Below are positions 15,637-24,712 of a DNA stretch of 64,000 bases, one piece after another. Position 1 is the first letter of the stretch, and each line of letters starts with the position of its first letter. The notes below the pieces were generated by a model, which searched no databases, was not told the DNA's origin, and worked only from the letters and a program-made list of their open reading frames with translations. The DNA lies in contig NZ_CP078078.1 of assembly GCF_023101205.1 (NCBI RefSeq), positions 2,427,411 to 2,491,410 on the forward strand, read 5' to 3'. Position numbers and translations under genes: made by a program. The stretch comes from Microbacterium aurugineum. GTDB lineage: Bacteria > Actinomycetota > Actinomycetes > Actinomycetales > Microbacteriaceae.

Positions 15637-18150
15637 TCAGAGAAACTCGGCGTGGGCCTCCCCCGTCCTCGCCACCGCCCTCGCCTCGTCGACGGTGCGT
15701 GCGCCGAGCACCGCTTCGGCAGCCCGGCGGCAGTCCTCCTCGCTCACCACGGAGAGGGCCTCGGCGACGCGGCCGAGCGACCGCGGAGTCATCGACAGCG
15801 AGGTCGCACCCAGGCCCACGAGAACCGGGGCGAGTGCGGGATCGCTCGCGGCTTCCCCGCACACTCCGACGGACTTCCCGGCCGCCCTCCCCGCCTCGCC
15901 GACGATGCCGATCAGGCGCAGGACGGCCGGCTGCCACGGGTCGTTCAAGTCGCCGAGATCACTCAGGAGGCGGTCGGCCGCGAGCGTGTACTGGGCCAGG
16001 TCGTTCGTTCCCAGACTCACGAAGTCGACCACCTCGAACAGCTCCGCGGCGAGCAACGCGGCCGAGGGAGTCTCGATCATGATGCCCGCGCGTTCGATCC
16101 CCGCAGCACGAGCCCGCTCGGCGAACTCCCGCGCTTCTTCGACCGTCGCGACCATCGGAGCCATCACGTCGACCTGCGCCGACTCCGCTTCTGCGGCCCA
16201 GGCGAGCGCCCGCAATTGATCGTCGAGGAGCTGCGGACGACGACGCGCGATCCTCAGACCGCGGACCCCCAGGGCCGGGTTGTCCTCGTGATCCGCATTC
16301 GCGAACGGGAGAGGCTTGTCACTTCCGGCATCCAGCGTCCGAACGACCACCTTGCGGCCGGGGAAGGCAGCGAGCACGCCGCGGTATGCGGCGGTCTGTT
16401 CCTCGACCGACGGGGCGTCCGCCCTGTCCAGGAAGCAGAACTCCGTCCGGAACAGCCCCACGCCCTCCGCGCGCGCTGCCGCCGCGTTCACGGCGTCCGC
16501 GGCCCCTCCGACGTTCGCGAGCAGCGCCACGCGGTGTCCGTCTGCGAGACGCCCGGTCCCGTCGAACTCCACCGCGGTCGCCGCTGCCGCCGCTTCCGCG
16601 ACCCGTGACTCCGGCGGGTCGACCTCGACCGTGCCGCGGCCGCCGTCGACGAGAAGCGTCGCCCCGACAGGAATGCCGACTGCGCCGGCCACACCGACCA
16701 CCGCGGGAAGCCCGAGCGAGCGAGCGATGATCGCCGTATGGGAGGTCGGACCTCCCTGCTCTGTCACGAGGCCGACGCACCGCCCCTCGCCGAGCGTCGC
16801 CGTGTCGGCAGGCGACAGGTCGGTCGCGACGAGCACGAACGGTTCCTCACGCTCCGGCACCCCCGGCATGTCGACTTGGAGGATCTCGGCGATGATCCTG
16901 TCGCGCACGTCACGGATGTCCGCCGCGCGCTCCGCCATGCGACCGCCCAGTGCGGTGAGGCCCTTCTCGTGCGCCAGGCCGGTCTCCCACACGGCACGGG
17001 CGGCACTGCGCCCCTTCGCACGGACCAGCGCGGTCGCCTCGGAGACCAGCTCGGGATCGGAGGCGAGCAGCCGCGACGCATCGAGGATCGCCCGCGCCTC
17101 CCCCGTGGCCTGGGCAGTGCGCGTCCGCAGCTGGTCCGCCACCGCCACGGCCGCCCATTCGATCGCCGACACTTCGGCATCGCGTTCCTCCACCGCGATG
17201 ACGGTGTCCGCATCGGGTTCAGCAACGGCCGGCGCGAGGTGCACGACGGGGGCCGCGACCCGACCGGGGCTCACCCCGCGCCCGCGCAGCACAGCGCCGG
17301 ACGCGATCGTGACCGGGGCGTCCTCGACAGCGGCGGGGCCTTCGGTGGGGGCAGCCGGGGCGGGGGCGGGCGCTGCCGCGTCGGTTCCCTCGCCGAACCC
17401 GTCGTCGAACAGCGCGGACAGCCGCTCCGCCACGGTGGCGGCCTGCGCCCCTCTCACCGTCAGTTCGATCTCATCGCCCTGCCGCGCGCCGAGGACGAGG
17501 AGACGCGAGAGGCTCGCCGCCGACGCATCGGGTCCGTCGGGAAGTCGTCGCAGCCGCACCTCCGCCCCTGCGGACGCCTCGGCGATCAGGGCGGCGGGGC
17601 GTGCGTGGAGCCCTTGCGGATTGCGCACCCGCACACGACGAACGAGCGCCTCGCCTGCGTCCTCGACCGTGGAGGACGACGCAGCATCCGATGAATCCGT
17701 CGCGGAATCGGGTGCGGGCGCGGCGTTTTCCGGGACCCCGAGCTGCCCGGTCTTCGCCCCGAGCGCGGAGGTCGCCTCGGAAGCCACCGCATCCAGGTCG
17801 CTCCCCGCCGCGGCCGAGACGACGGCGGCGAGCAGCCCCTCCACGAACGGCGCGGGAGCGAGCCGGACCGGTACGTCGCTCGCGCGCAGTTCGAGCGCGA
17901 GTTCCGCACTCAGCACCGCCGACCCGAGGTCCATCAGGACCAGGACTCCCTCGCAGTCCGCAGCCAGCTCGTCGATCGCCGCGGCCACCGCCACGGCATC
18001 CGTTCCGAGGACCGGCACGCCGTCGCCGTCCACGCCAGCGCCCGCGGCCACCCGCACGCGCACAGCGGGCCCCTGGACCATCTGCAGGGCAAGCTCCAGT
18101 GCCGCCTCCCCGAGCCGTGCGCTGTGGGAGACGGCGACGATACCGATCAT
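15637..18150 (-). CDS. dhaM: DhaM-HPr-EI fusion: phosphoryl donor for dihydroxyacetone kinase
   Basis: This 837-residue protein fuses three PTS modules. Residues 1 to about 125 are a mannose-type EIIA (DhaM) with His9 in VAVSHSARLG. About 170-255 is an HPr domain with His182 in NPQGLHARPAALI. About 280-837 is Enzyme I with His471 in GGPTSHTAIIARS and the PEP-binding barrel (MIETPSAALLA, VSLGTNDLAQYTLA). It should relay phosphate from PEP to the ADP bound on DhaL, independently of general PTS proteins. Its start overlaps nothing but abuts the dhaL stop at 18150. Linkers rich in Ala, Pro and acidic residues separate the modules. Confidence 0.93.
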   Translation of the reverse strand: MIGIVAVSHSARLGEAALELALQMVQGPAVRVRVAAGAGVDGDGVPVLGTDAVAVAAAIDELAADCEGVLVLMDLGSAVLSAELALELRASDVPVRLAPAPFVEGLLAAVVSAAAGSDLDAVASEATSALGAKTGQLGVPENAAPAPDSATDSSDAASSSTVEDAGEALVRRVRVRNPQGLHARPAALIAEASAGAEVRLRRLPDGPDASAASLSRLLVLGARQGDEIELTVRGAQAATVAERLSALFDDGFGEGTDAAAPAPAPAAPTEGPAAVEDAPVTIASGAVLRGRGVSPGRVAAPVVHLAPAVAEPDADTVIAVEERDAEVSAIEWAAVAVADQLRTRTAQATGEARAILDASRLLASDPELVSEATALVRAKGRSAARAVWETGLAHEKGLTALGGRMAERAADIRDVRDRIIAEILQVDMPGVPEREEPFVLVATDLSPADTATLGEGRCVGLVTEQGGPTSHTAIIARSLGLPAVVGVAGAVGIPVGATLLVDGGRGTVEVDPPESRVAEAAAAATAVEFDGTGRLADGHRVALLANVGGAADAVNAAAARAEGVGLFRTEFCFLDRADAPSVEEQTAAYRGVLAAFPGRKVVVRTLDAGSDKPLPFANADHEDNPALGVRGLRIARRRPQLLDDQLRALAWAAEAESAQVDVMAPMVATVEEAREFAERARAAGIERAGIMIETPSAALLAAELFEVVDFVSLGTNDLAQYTLAADRLLSDLGDLNDPWQPAVLRLIGIVGEAGRAAGKSVGVCGEAASDPALAPVLVGLGATSLSMTPRSLGRVAEALSVVSEEDCRRAAEAVLGARTVDEARAVARTGEAHAEFL

Positions 18151-18791
18151 CAGGCGCTGCCCGCGACCGCCGCGGCGAGCGTGTCGAAGAGGATCGCCGT
18201 GGACGCCGCCCCGGGGTCGAGGTGACCGGCGCTGCGCTCGCCGAGATAACTCGCCCGTCCCTTGCGTGCGACCAGCGGCAACGTGGCGTCTCGGCCCTTC
18301 TCTGCGGCATCGGCCGCGGCGGTGACGGCGTCCGCGACGGTCGAGCCCTCGGCGAGCGCGGCGTCCATCGCGTCGACGGCCGGCGCCATCGCATCGAACA
18401 TCGTCTTGTCCCCCGCTTCGGCCTTGCCGCGCGCGACGATGCCGTCGAGCCCCGCACGCAGCGCGGTCGCGAGGGCAGGGCCGTCGAGCTCGGACACCGC
18501 GCCCGCAGCCATCCCCATCCGCAGGAAGAAGGTGCCGTAGAGCGGTCCGCTGGCCCCACCGACGGAACTCACCAGGGTCATGCCGACCGTCTTCAGCAGC
18601 TCGTCGATCGTTCCGGGTGCGCCCCCTGCGAGCTTCTCGCCGACGGCACTCATCCCTCGGGCCATGTTCGCACCGTGATCGGCGTCGCCGATGGCCGAGT
18701 CGAGTTCCGTGAGCCAGTCACGCTTCTCGGTGACGGCCGTGCCGAACCGGGAGACCCAGTCGGCGAGGACGGCGGTGTCGACAGCAGCCAT
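18150..18791 (-). CDS. dhaL: Dihydroxyacetone kinase ADP-binding subunit DhaL
   Basis: The 213-residue all-helical subunit has the nucleotide and magnesium-binding motif LDSAIGDADHGANMARG and the later GGASGPLYGTFF and SAGHLDPGAAS. DhaL carries ADP, which DhaM rephosphorylates to ATP for phosphoryl transfer to dihydroxyacetone. The start is the ATG at 18791, which overlaps the dhaK stop as TGATG; the longer frame to 18881 is rejected. It is complete and of normal length. Confidence 0.95.
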   Translation of the reverse strand: MAAVDTAVLADWVSRFGTAVTEKRDWLTELDSAIGDADHGANMARGMSAVGEKLAGGAPGTIDELLKTVGMTLVSSVGGASGPLYGTFFLRMGMAAGAVSELDGPALATALRAGLDGIVARGKAEAGDKTMFDAMAPAVDAMDAALAEGSTVADAVTAAADAAEKGRDATLPLVARKGRASYLGERSAGHLDPGAASTAILFDTLAAAVAGSA

Positions 18792-19783
18792 CAGGCGCCC
18801 CACCGCAGACCGGGGGTGTTGACCGGCGCGTCCCACAGACGCAACAGCTCGTCGTCCGCCTTGAGCACGGTGACCGAGCATCCCGCCATGTCGAGCGAGG
18901 TGATGTAGTTGCCCACGAGGTTCCTGGCGATCTGGACCCCGGACTTCTCGAGGATCGCCGCCACCTCGCCATACATCAGGTAGAGCTCGATGAGGGGTGT
19001 CGCGCCCATGCCGTTGAGCATCACGATCGAGGGGCCGGTGGCGTCGAGGTCGGCGAGGATCGGCTCGACGAGCTGCCGCGCGATGTCCGCCGCGGGGGCC
19101 AGTGGTTCACGGTGACGGCCCGGCTCACCGTGGATGCCGATGCCGATCTCCATCTGATCGTCCGGCAGATCGAAGGTGGGCTTCCCTGCCGCGGGCACGG
19201 TGCAGCTGGTGAGCGCCATGCCCATCGAGCGGCCCTGCCCGTTGATCTTCTCGGCCAGCGCGACGACGGCGGCGAGATCGCGGCCCTCCTCCGCGGCGGC
19301 ACCCACGAGCTTCTCGAGCAGCACGGTCAGACCGACACCGCGACGCCCCGCCGTGTACAGGGAGTCCTGCACCGCGACGTCGTCGTCCACGGTGATGCTG
19401 CCGACCTCGATCCCCTCCATCGAGGCGAGCTCGGCGGCCATCTCGAAGTTCAGCACGTCGCCCGTGTAGTTCTTCACGATGTGGAGCACACCGGCCCCGC
19501 GATCCACGGCCTTGGTGGCCACCTGCACGCGGTCCGGCGTCGGGGAGGTGAACACCTCTCCGGCGACCGCGGCATCCAGCATCCCGGTTCCGACGAAGCC
19601 GCCGTGCAGCGGCTCGTGACCGGAGCCGCCCCCGGAGACGATCGCGACCTTGCCCTGTGCCTTCGGCGTCGCGCGAGTGATCACGTGGTTCTCGAGGTCG
19701 ACGGAGAGCTCGGGATGAGCGAGCGCGACACCTCTCAGAGATTCGACGAGAACATCTTGCGGGGCGTTGATGAGCTTCTTCAT
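18791..19783 (-). CDS. dhaK: Dihydroxyacetone kinase substrate-binding subunit DhaK
   Basis: The 330-residue subunit begins [18 protein letters not shown] and contains [18 protein letters not shown], in which the His forms the covalent hemiaminal with dihydroxyacetone, and [21 protein letters not shown] precedes two adjacent ATGs (19786, 19783); the second gives the family N-terminus. First gene of dhaK-dhaL-dhaM, which makes dihydroxyacetone phosphate from dihydroxyacetone at the expense of PEP. Confidence 0.95.
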   Translation of the reverse strand: MKKLINAPQDVLVESLRGVALAHPELSVDLENHVITRATPKAQGKVAIVSGGGSGHEPLHGGFVGTGMLDAAVAGEVFTSPTPDRVQVATKAVDRGAGVLHIVKNYTGDVLNFEMAAELASMEGIEVGSITVDDDVAVQDSLYTAGRRGVGLTVLLEKLVGAAAEEGRDLAAVVALAEKINGQGRSMGMALTSCTVPAAGKPTFDLPDDQMEIGIGIHGEPGRHREPLAPAADIARQLVEPILADLDATGPSIVMLNGMGATPLIELYLMYGEVAAILEKSGVQIARNLVGNYITSLDMAGCSVTVLKADDELLRLWDAPVNTPGLRWGA

Positions 19784-19848
19784 CATTCGATCTCCTTTGA
19801 TCCTTCGTGGTCTCTTTCGCAAAATCCGAAAGGAATTCGTTAATGTCG

Positions 19849-19877
19849 AATATGCTCGGAGCCAGCCGGGTTGTCAA
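19849..19877 (-). promoter_or_regulatory. Sigma-70-like promoter of the dha operon with nearby dyads
   Basis: On the minus strand TTGACA (19872-19877) and CATATT (19849-19854) are separated by 17 bases. A 7-bp inverted repeat (AGCCGGG/CCCGGCT) brackets the -35, and TTCG/CGAA dyads follow downstream of the -10 (19817-19848). These are plausible sites for the divergent IclR-type regulator. Confidence 0.65.
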
Positions 19878-19941
19878 GATCATTCGTGAAGCCCGGCTGC
19901 ACTGACACCGGCTCGACGACGCACCGGAAGGAGGGCTCCCC

Positions 19942-20709
19942 GTGATCCAGGCGATCGACCGCGCGGCGAAGATCCTCGAACTGCTCCAAGGGGCACGCCA
20001 TCTCGGCATCACCGACCTCGCTGCAGCGCTCAGCCTGCCGCCGTCGACCGTGCACGGGATCGTCAAGTCGTTACGCGCGCACGGGCTCGTCGCGAAGGAG
20101 CGCGGGGGCCAGCGCTACATGCTCGGGCCGACGCTCCTGCGCCTGAGCAACGTGTACCTCGACACCCTGGATGTGCGCGCGCGGGCGATGCGCTGGACGC
20201 AGGAACTCGCACGGCGCACGAACCTCTCGGTGCGGCTGGGGGCCCCGCACTTCACCGATGTGCTCGTGATCCACCACAACCTGCGCCCCGACGACAGCCA
20301 GCAGATGCTGGAGACCGGGGTCGCGATCCCCGCGCACGCCTCGGCGATGGGCAAGGTGCTGCTCGCCTACGACCAGGGCTTCCAGCAGAGCGTCTTCGAA
20401 CAGCCACTGCGCAGCCTCACCGGCGACACGATCACCGATGTCGCACGGTTGACCCTGGAGCTGCCGTCGATCGCCGAGCGCGGGACCGCCGGTGAGTTCG
20501 ACGAAGCCGTGCTCGGGGAATCCTCGCTCGCCGCACCGGTCGCCGATGCCTCGAACGACATCGTCGCGGCCGTCGCCGTGGTGCTGCCCACCTCGCAGAC
20601 CCCGGCCTCGGACGCGATCCTCAACGCCCTCCGCGAGACGGCCCGCAACATCTCACGCGAACTCGGTGCCACCACCTGGCCGCCGCGCGTCGCACCCGCC
20701 GACGACTGA
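19942..20709 (+). CDS. IclR family regulator, probable controller of the dha operon
   Basis: The 255-residue protein has an N-terminal winged helix-turn-helix (RAAKILELL, then ITDLAAALSLPPSTVHGIVKSL) and a C-terminal IclR effector domain (IPAHASAMGKVLLAY, the usual conserved segment). It starts at a GTG at 19942 with AAGGAGGG well placed upstream. It is divergent from dhaK across a 158-base region with a good promoter and dyads, which suggests control of dihydroxyacetone or glycerol use. Whether it activates or represses cannot be told. Confidence 0.88.
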   Translation: MIQAIDRAAKILELLQGARHLGITDLAAALSLPPSTVHGIVKSLRAHGLVAKERGGQRYMLGPTLLRLSNVYLDTLDVRARAMRWTQELARRTNLSVRLGAPHFTDVLVIHHNLRPDDSQQMLETGVAIPAHASAMGKVLLAYDQGFQQSVFEQPLRSLTGDTITDVARLTLELPSIAERGTAGEFDEAVLGESSLAAPVADASNDIVAAVAVVLPTSQTPASDAILNALRETARNISRELGATTWPPRVAPADD

Positions 20710-20743
20710 CCGCCGCCGACTGACCGCCGCCGACAGGCCCGCG

Positions 20744-22867
20744 TCATCCGCGCAGCGCCAGCGCGAAGGGCAGAACCTCGGTCGCCCCGGCCTGTCGGAG
20801 CACGCGGGCCGCGACCGTCATCGTCCACCGGCTGTCCACCAGATCATCCACGAGCAGCACGGGCCCCGACGGCACCTCGAGGTGCTGAGCGCTCAAGCGA
20901 TCCCAGAGTCCGGCGAGACGGAAGACGCTGTTCCCGCCCGGTCCGCCGGAGGGACCGCCGCCGAGGGGCTCGAGCGCGCCGAGGTACGGCAGGCGCCCGA
21001 CCTCGGCGAGACCGCGGGCGAGCGAATCGACCATCACGGGGTGCGAGCGCGACGGCAGAGCGACGACGGCGACCGGCCGCTCGGCCCACTCCCACCCCGC
21101 GAGCACGCGGATGCACGCCTGGAGCAGTTGAGGAGTGACCTCGGTGTCGGGGGCGCCCGCGGCGAAGATCTCGCGCAGAGCCCCTCCCCAACCCAGATCG
21201 GTGAGGCGCGCCAGCGCCCGCCCCTCGCTCGCCTGCTCGTCGGCGGGGATCCTCCCCTTGACCGGCACCTCGAGCCGGTCGGCGCCGGTCGGCCAGGCAC
21301 GACGGGGCTCGATCGGGACACCCACCCGGTCGAGGGACTCCGCGGCCTGCGAGCTCGCGGACTCCCCGACCTCCTTCGGGAACCATCCGCCTGCACAGTT
21401 GTCGCACCGCCCGCAGGGCGCAGCCGTGTCATCGTCCAGCGCCCGCTGCAGGAACTCCATGCGGCACCCGTCGGTCTGCTCGTACTCGATCATGTGCTGC
21501 TGCTCGGCGAGACGCTCGGCGGCGATCCGTTCGTAGCGCTCCGCGTCATAGCTCCATGGTTCGCCGGTGGACACCCACCCGCCCTGCACGCGCCGGACCG
21601 CTCCGTCGACATCGAGCACCTTGAGCAGCAGTTCGAGAGGCGTGCGGCGGATGTCGACCATCGCCTCGAGCGCCGGTGTCGAGATCGGTGTGTCACCGAG
21701 GGCGCCGATGACCCGCTCCGCGCGCTCACGGTCGGGCATCGACGCCGTCGCGAAGTAGTGCCAGATGTCGCGGTCTTCGACGCCGGGCAGCAGCAGCACG
21801 TCGGCGCTCTCGCTCGCACGACCGGCACGGCCGACCTGCTGGTAGTACGCCACGGGTGACGACGGAGCACCGAGGTGCAGCACGAAACCCAGATCGGGTT
21901 TGTCGAACCCCATCCCCAGGGCACTCGTGGCCACCAGCGCTTTGACCTCGTTGCGCTTGAGCAGGCCTTCGGATTCGGCGCGTTCCTCGGTGTCGGTCTG
22001 CCCGGTGTAGGCGCGCACGTCGTGACCGTGGTCGCGCAGCAGGCGGGCGGTGTCGACGGCGGCCGCGACGGTCAGCGTGTAGATGATGCCGGAGCCGGGG
22101 AGGTCATCGAGGTGGCTCAGCAGCCAGGCGAGGCGGCTCGTCGAGTCGCGCAGGCGCAGCACACCCAACCGCAGCGATGTGCGCGCGAGCGGTCCGCGGA
22201 TCGTGAGCACCGGTTCGGCGGCCGCTTCACCCGAGGGCTGGAGGGCGCCGAGCTGCTCGGCGACGTCGGCGACGACGCGGCTGTTCGCCGTGGCGGTGGT
22301 CGCGAGCACCGGCACGTCGGCGGGCATCTGCGCGATGAGGTCACGCAGGCGTCGGTAGTCGGGACGGAAGTCGTGCCCCCAGTCGCTGATGCAGTGCGCC
22401 TCGTCGACCACGAGCATGCCGATGCGACGCACCAGCGCGGGGAGCTGCTGCTCGCGGAACGCGGGATTGTTGAGCCGCTCGGGTGAGACAAGCAGCACGT
22501 CGACCTCGTCGCGGTCGAGCTGCGCGAGCACGTCGGTCCACTCATGGGCGTTCGTGGAGTTGATCGCGACGGCCCGGACGCCGGCCCGTTCGGCGGCGGC
22601 GATCTGGTCGCGCATGAGTGCCAGCAGCGGCGAGACGAGCACCGTCGGTCCGGCCCCCTGCCTGCGCAGCAGAAGCGTCGCGACGAAGTACACCGCCGAC
22701 TTCCCCCACCCCGTGCGCTGGACCACGAGCGCCCGGCGGCGCGCCTCGACCAAGGCCTCGATCGCCTCGTACTGGCCGTCGTGGAAATCGGCGTCGGGGC
22801 GGCCGACCAGTTCGCGCAGGGCGGCGAGTGCGGGCTCGCGGGTGTCGGCGGAGACGGAGGAGGTCAT
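20744..22867 (-). CDS. RecQ-family ATP-dependent DNA helicase with C-terminal phosphoribosyltransferase-like domain
   Basis: The 707-residue protein has superfamily 2 helicase motifs in RecQ order: motif I RTGWGKSAVYF (Trp replaces the usual second Gly), Ia VSPLLALMRDQ, DEAH box VVDEAHCISDWGHDFRPDYRRL, and motif VI QQVGRAGRA. A zinc-binding segment CGRCDNCAGG follows at about 540, and the C-terminus ends in VLLVDDLVDSRWTMTVAARVL, a PRPP-binding-like phosphoribosyltransferase motif. The true start is the ATG at 22867; the open frame to 23287 overlaps the next gene. It probably unwinds forked or structured DNA during repair. Confidence 0.9.
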   Translation of the reverse strand: MTSSVSADTREPALAALRELVGRPDADFHDGQYEAIEALVEARRRALVVQRTGWGKSAVYFVATLLLRRQGAGPTVLVSPLLALMRDQIAAAERAGVRAVAINSTNAHEWTDVLAQLDRDEVDVLLVSPERLNNPAFREQQLPALVRRIGMLVVDEAHCISDWGHDFRPDYRRLRDLIAQMPADVPVLATTATANSRVVADVAEQLGALQPSGEAAAEPVLTIRGPLARTSLRLGVLRLRDSTSRLAWLLSHLDDLPGSGIIYTLTVAAAVDTARLLRDHGHDVRAYTGQTDTEERAESEGLLKRNEVKALVATSALGMGFDKPDLGFVLHLGAPSSPVAYYQQVGRAGRASESADVLLLPGVEDRDIWHYFATASMPDRERAERVIGALGDTPISTPALEAMVDIRRTPLELLLKVLDVDGAVRRVQGGWVSTGEPWSYDAERYERIAAERLAEQQHMIEYEQTDGCRMEFLQRALDDDTAAPCGRCDNCAGGWFPKEVGESASSQAAESLDRVGVPIEPRRAWPTGADRLEVPVKGRIPADEQASEGRALARLTDLGWGGALREIFAAGAPDTEVTPQLLQACIRVLAGWEWAERPVAVVALPSRSHPVMVDSLARGLAEVGRLPYLGALEPLGGGPSGGPGGNSVFRLAGLWDRLSAQHLEVPSGPVLLVDDLVDSRWTMTVAARVLRQAGATEVLPFALALRG

Positions 22868-22927
22868 GTCCCCACTCTGCCCCACGCCGCCGACACGGTC
22901 GGCGGTCCCGTCGTCTAGCGTGGGGAG

Positions 22928-23347
22928 ATGATCACACGCGAGCTCGCCGTCGCCCTGCGAGAGGCCGGGCTCGTCTGGCATCCCGCCGAGGGCGACCGCT
23001 TCCAGCTCGATCTGCCGGACGAGGTCGAACTCGAGGCCGAGGCCGACGTCTTCACGGTCAGCGAGATGACGATCGAGGCCCGACAGACGCCGAGTGGCAC
23101 GGATCTGGCGTTCAACGGCACGACGGAGTGGGCGCTCGATGCGGTCACGCTGGCGGACGCCGTGTGGCTGCCGAGGGAGGACCAGCTGCGCGAGCTGCTG
23201 CGTGGCACGTTCCGCGCGCTGGTGCGCCTCGACGACGCTTTCCGCGTCGACATCGAGATCGCCGACGCCGCGCTCTCGTTCGAGCATCCGGATCCGGCCG
23301 AGGCGTACGGGCGCGCACTACTCGCGTTGATCTCGCGCTCGCACTGA
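22928..23347 (+). CDS. Small acidic protein of unknown function
   Basis: This 139-residue reading frame is divergent from the helicase gene and has clear coding character. No catalytic motif, signal peptide or membrane helix is visible. It looks like a small alpha/beta protein: an N-terminal helix (MITRELAVALREAG), beta-rich middle with EARQTPSGTDLAFNG, and C-terminal DPAEAYGRALLALISRSH. GGGGAG lies immediately before the ATG, closer than normal for a ribosome binding site. I do not recognise the family. Confidence 0.7.
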   Translation: MITRELAVALREAGLVWHPAEGDRFQLDLPDEVELEAEADVFTVSEMTIEARQTPSGTDLAFNGTTEWALDAVTLADAVWLPREDQLRELLRGTFRALVRLDDAFRVDIEIADAALSFEHPDPAEAYGRALLALISRSH

Positions 23348-23355
23348 GCACCGTC

Positions 23356-23403
23356 TTGAATCCGATGCTCCTCTGTGTCAGAATTACCTAACGATCGGTC
23401 AGT
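23356..23403 (+). promoter_or_regulatory. paaA promoter with overlapping PaaR-type operator
   Basis: TTGAAT (23356-23361) and CAGAAT (23379-23384) are 17 bases apart. The 22-mer at 23382-23403, ending in CGGTCAGT, matches 14 of 16 defined positions of the PaaR-type palindrome and covers the expected transcription start. Binding there would block RNA polymerase, consistent with repression. Confidence 0.8.
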
Positions 23404-23432
23404 AAAGATGACCGGATGTTGAGGAGTCGACG

Positions 23433-24407
23433 ATGACCAGTCCCGCAGACCTGTCCCTGGTGGGCGACCTCTCCGATGAGGAGCGTCTCTTCGACGAACT
23501 CATCGCGAACGAACAGCGCATCGAACCGCGCGACTGGATGCCGGATGCCTACCGCAAGACCCTCGTCCGTCAGATCTCGCAGCACGCGCACTCCGAGATC
23601 ATCGGCATGCAGCCCGAGGGCAACTGGATCACCCGCGCCCCGAGTCTGAAGCGCAAGGCGATCCTGATGGCGAAGGTCCAGGACGAAGCCGGCCACGGTC
23701 TCTACCTGTACTCCGCCGCCCAGACCCTGGGTACCACCCGCGACGAGATGATGGATCAGCTCATCAGCGGCAAGGCCAAGTACTCCTCGATCTTCAACTA
23801 CCCCACTCCGACCTGGGCCGACATGGGCGCGATCGGCTGGCTGGTCGACGGTGCCGCGATCTGCAACCAGGTGCCGCTGTGCCGCGCATCCTACGGCCCC
23901 TACGGCCGTGCGATGGTGCGCGTGTGCAAGGAGGAGTCCTTCCACCAGCGGCAGGGCTTCGAGATCCTGCTCACCCTGATGCAGGGGTCCGAGGAGCAGC
24001 GCGAGATGGCCCAGGACGCCGTGAACCGGTGGTACTGGCCGAGTCTCGCGATGTTCGGACCGCCCGACGACCAGTCCCCCAACTCGGCCCAGTCGATGAA
24101 GTGGAAGATCAAGCGGTTCTCGAACGACGAGCTGCGCCAGCGCTTCGTCGGAATGCTCGTGCCTCAGGCCGAGATCCTCGGAGTGACTCTGCCCGATCCT
24201 GACCTGCGCTTCGACGAGGAGAGCGGCCAGTACGTGATCGGCGAGATCGACTGGGACGAGTTCTTCGAGGTCGTGCGCGGCAACGGCCCGTGCAATGCCG
24301 AGCGCCTCGAACGCCGACGCACGGCACACGAAGAGGGCGCATGGGTCCGTGAGGCCGCGGCGGAGTACGCACGCAAGCAGTCCCTGAAGACCAAGGCGGT
24401 GGCATGA
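23433..24407 (+). CDS. paaA: Phenylacetyl-CoA epoxidase catalytic subunit PaaA
   Basis: The 324-residue ferritin-like diiron subunit has carboxylate and histidine ligands in [16 protein letters not shown] and [16 protein letters not shown], and later [15 protein letters not shown]. It inserts one oxygen atom into the aromatic ring of phenylacetyl-CoA to give the 1,2-epoxide. GAGGAG precedes the ATG. It is the first of five tightly coupled genes paaABCDE. Confidence 0.97.
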   Translation: MTSPADLSLVGDLSDEERLFDELIANEQRIEPRDWMPDAYRKTLVRQISQHAHSEIIGMQPEGNWITRAPSLKRKAILMAKVQDEAGHGLYLYSAAQTLGTTRDEMMDQLISGKAKYSSIFNYPTPTWADMGAIGWLVDGAAICNQVPLCRASYGPYGRAMVRVCKEESFHQRQGFEILLTLMQGSEEQREMAQDAVNRWYWPSLAMFGPPDDQSPNSAQSMKWKIKRFSNDELRQRFVGMLVPQAEILGVTLPDPDLRFDEESGQYVIGEIDWDEFFEVVRGNGPCNAERLERRRTAHEEGAWVREAAAEYARKQSLKTKAVA

Positions 24408-24712
24408 TGGCGACGCCGGGAGCGGACGAGCGGGAGCCGTGGCCGCTGTGGGAGGTGTTCGTCCGCGCGAACCGCGGGCTGAGCCACGTGCACGTCGGAT
24501 CGCTCCATGCGCCGGATGCCGAGATGGCGATCCGCAACGCGCGCGACCTGTACACGCGCCGCGGTGAGGGCGTCTCGATCTGGGTCGCACCGGCGGAGGC
24601 GATCACCACGAGCGACCCCGACGCCAAGGGCGCCTACTTCGAGAGCCCGGCCGGCAAGAACTACCGGCACGCCGTGTACTACACGGCTTCAGAGGGAGTG
24701 CCGCACCTGTGA
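24404..24712 (+). CDS. paaB: Phenylacetyl-CoA epoxidase subunit PaaB
   Basis: The 102-residue protein matches PaaB in size and sequence ([30 protein letters not shown], abbreviated at both ends: [29 protein letters not shown]). PaaB bridges PaaAC heterodimers in the epoxidase complex. It overlaps the end of paaA at an ATGATG; either ATG at 24404 or 24407 could start it. Confidence 0.95.
   Translation: MMATPGADEREPWPLWEVFVRANRGLSHVHVGSLHAPDAEMAIRNARDLYTRRGEGVSIWVAPAEAITTSDPDAKGAYFESPAGKNYRHAVYYTASEGVPHL

Noticed and set aside
16316..18325. 669-codon plus-strand open frame opposite dhaM
   Set aside because: Ser/Ala/Arg-rich mirror reading of dhaM-HPr-EI, whose active sites are intact.
20705..20743. 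Direct repeat gccgccgactgacc as a regulatory element
   Set aside because: Only two short copies just after a stop codon between convergent genes; no dyad or conserved position.
22868..23287. N-terminal extension of the RecQ-like helicase
   Set aside because: The extra 140 residues mirror the divergent small gene at 22928-23347, and helicase homology begins at the ATG at 22867.
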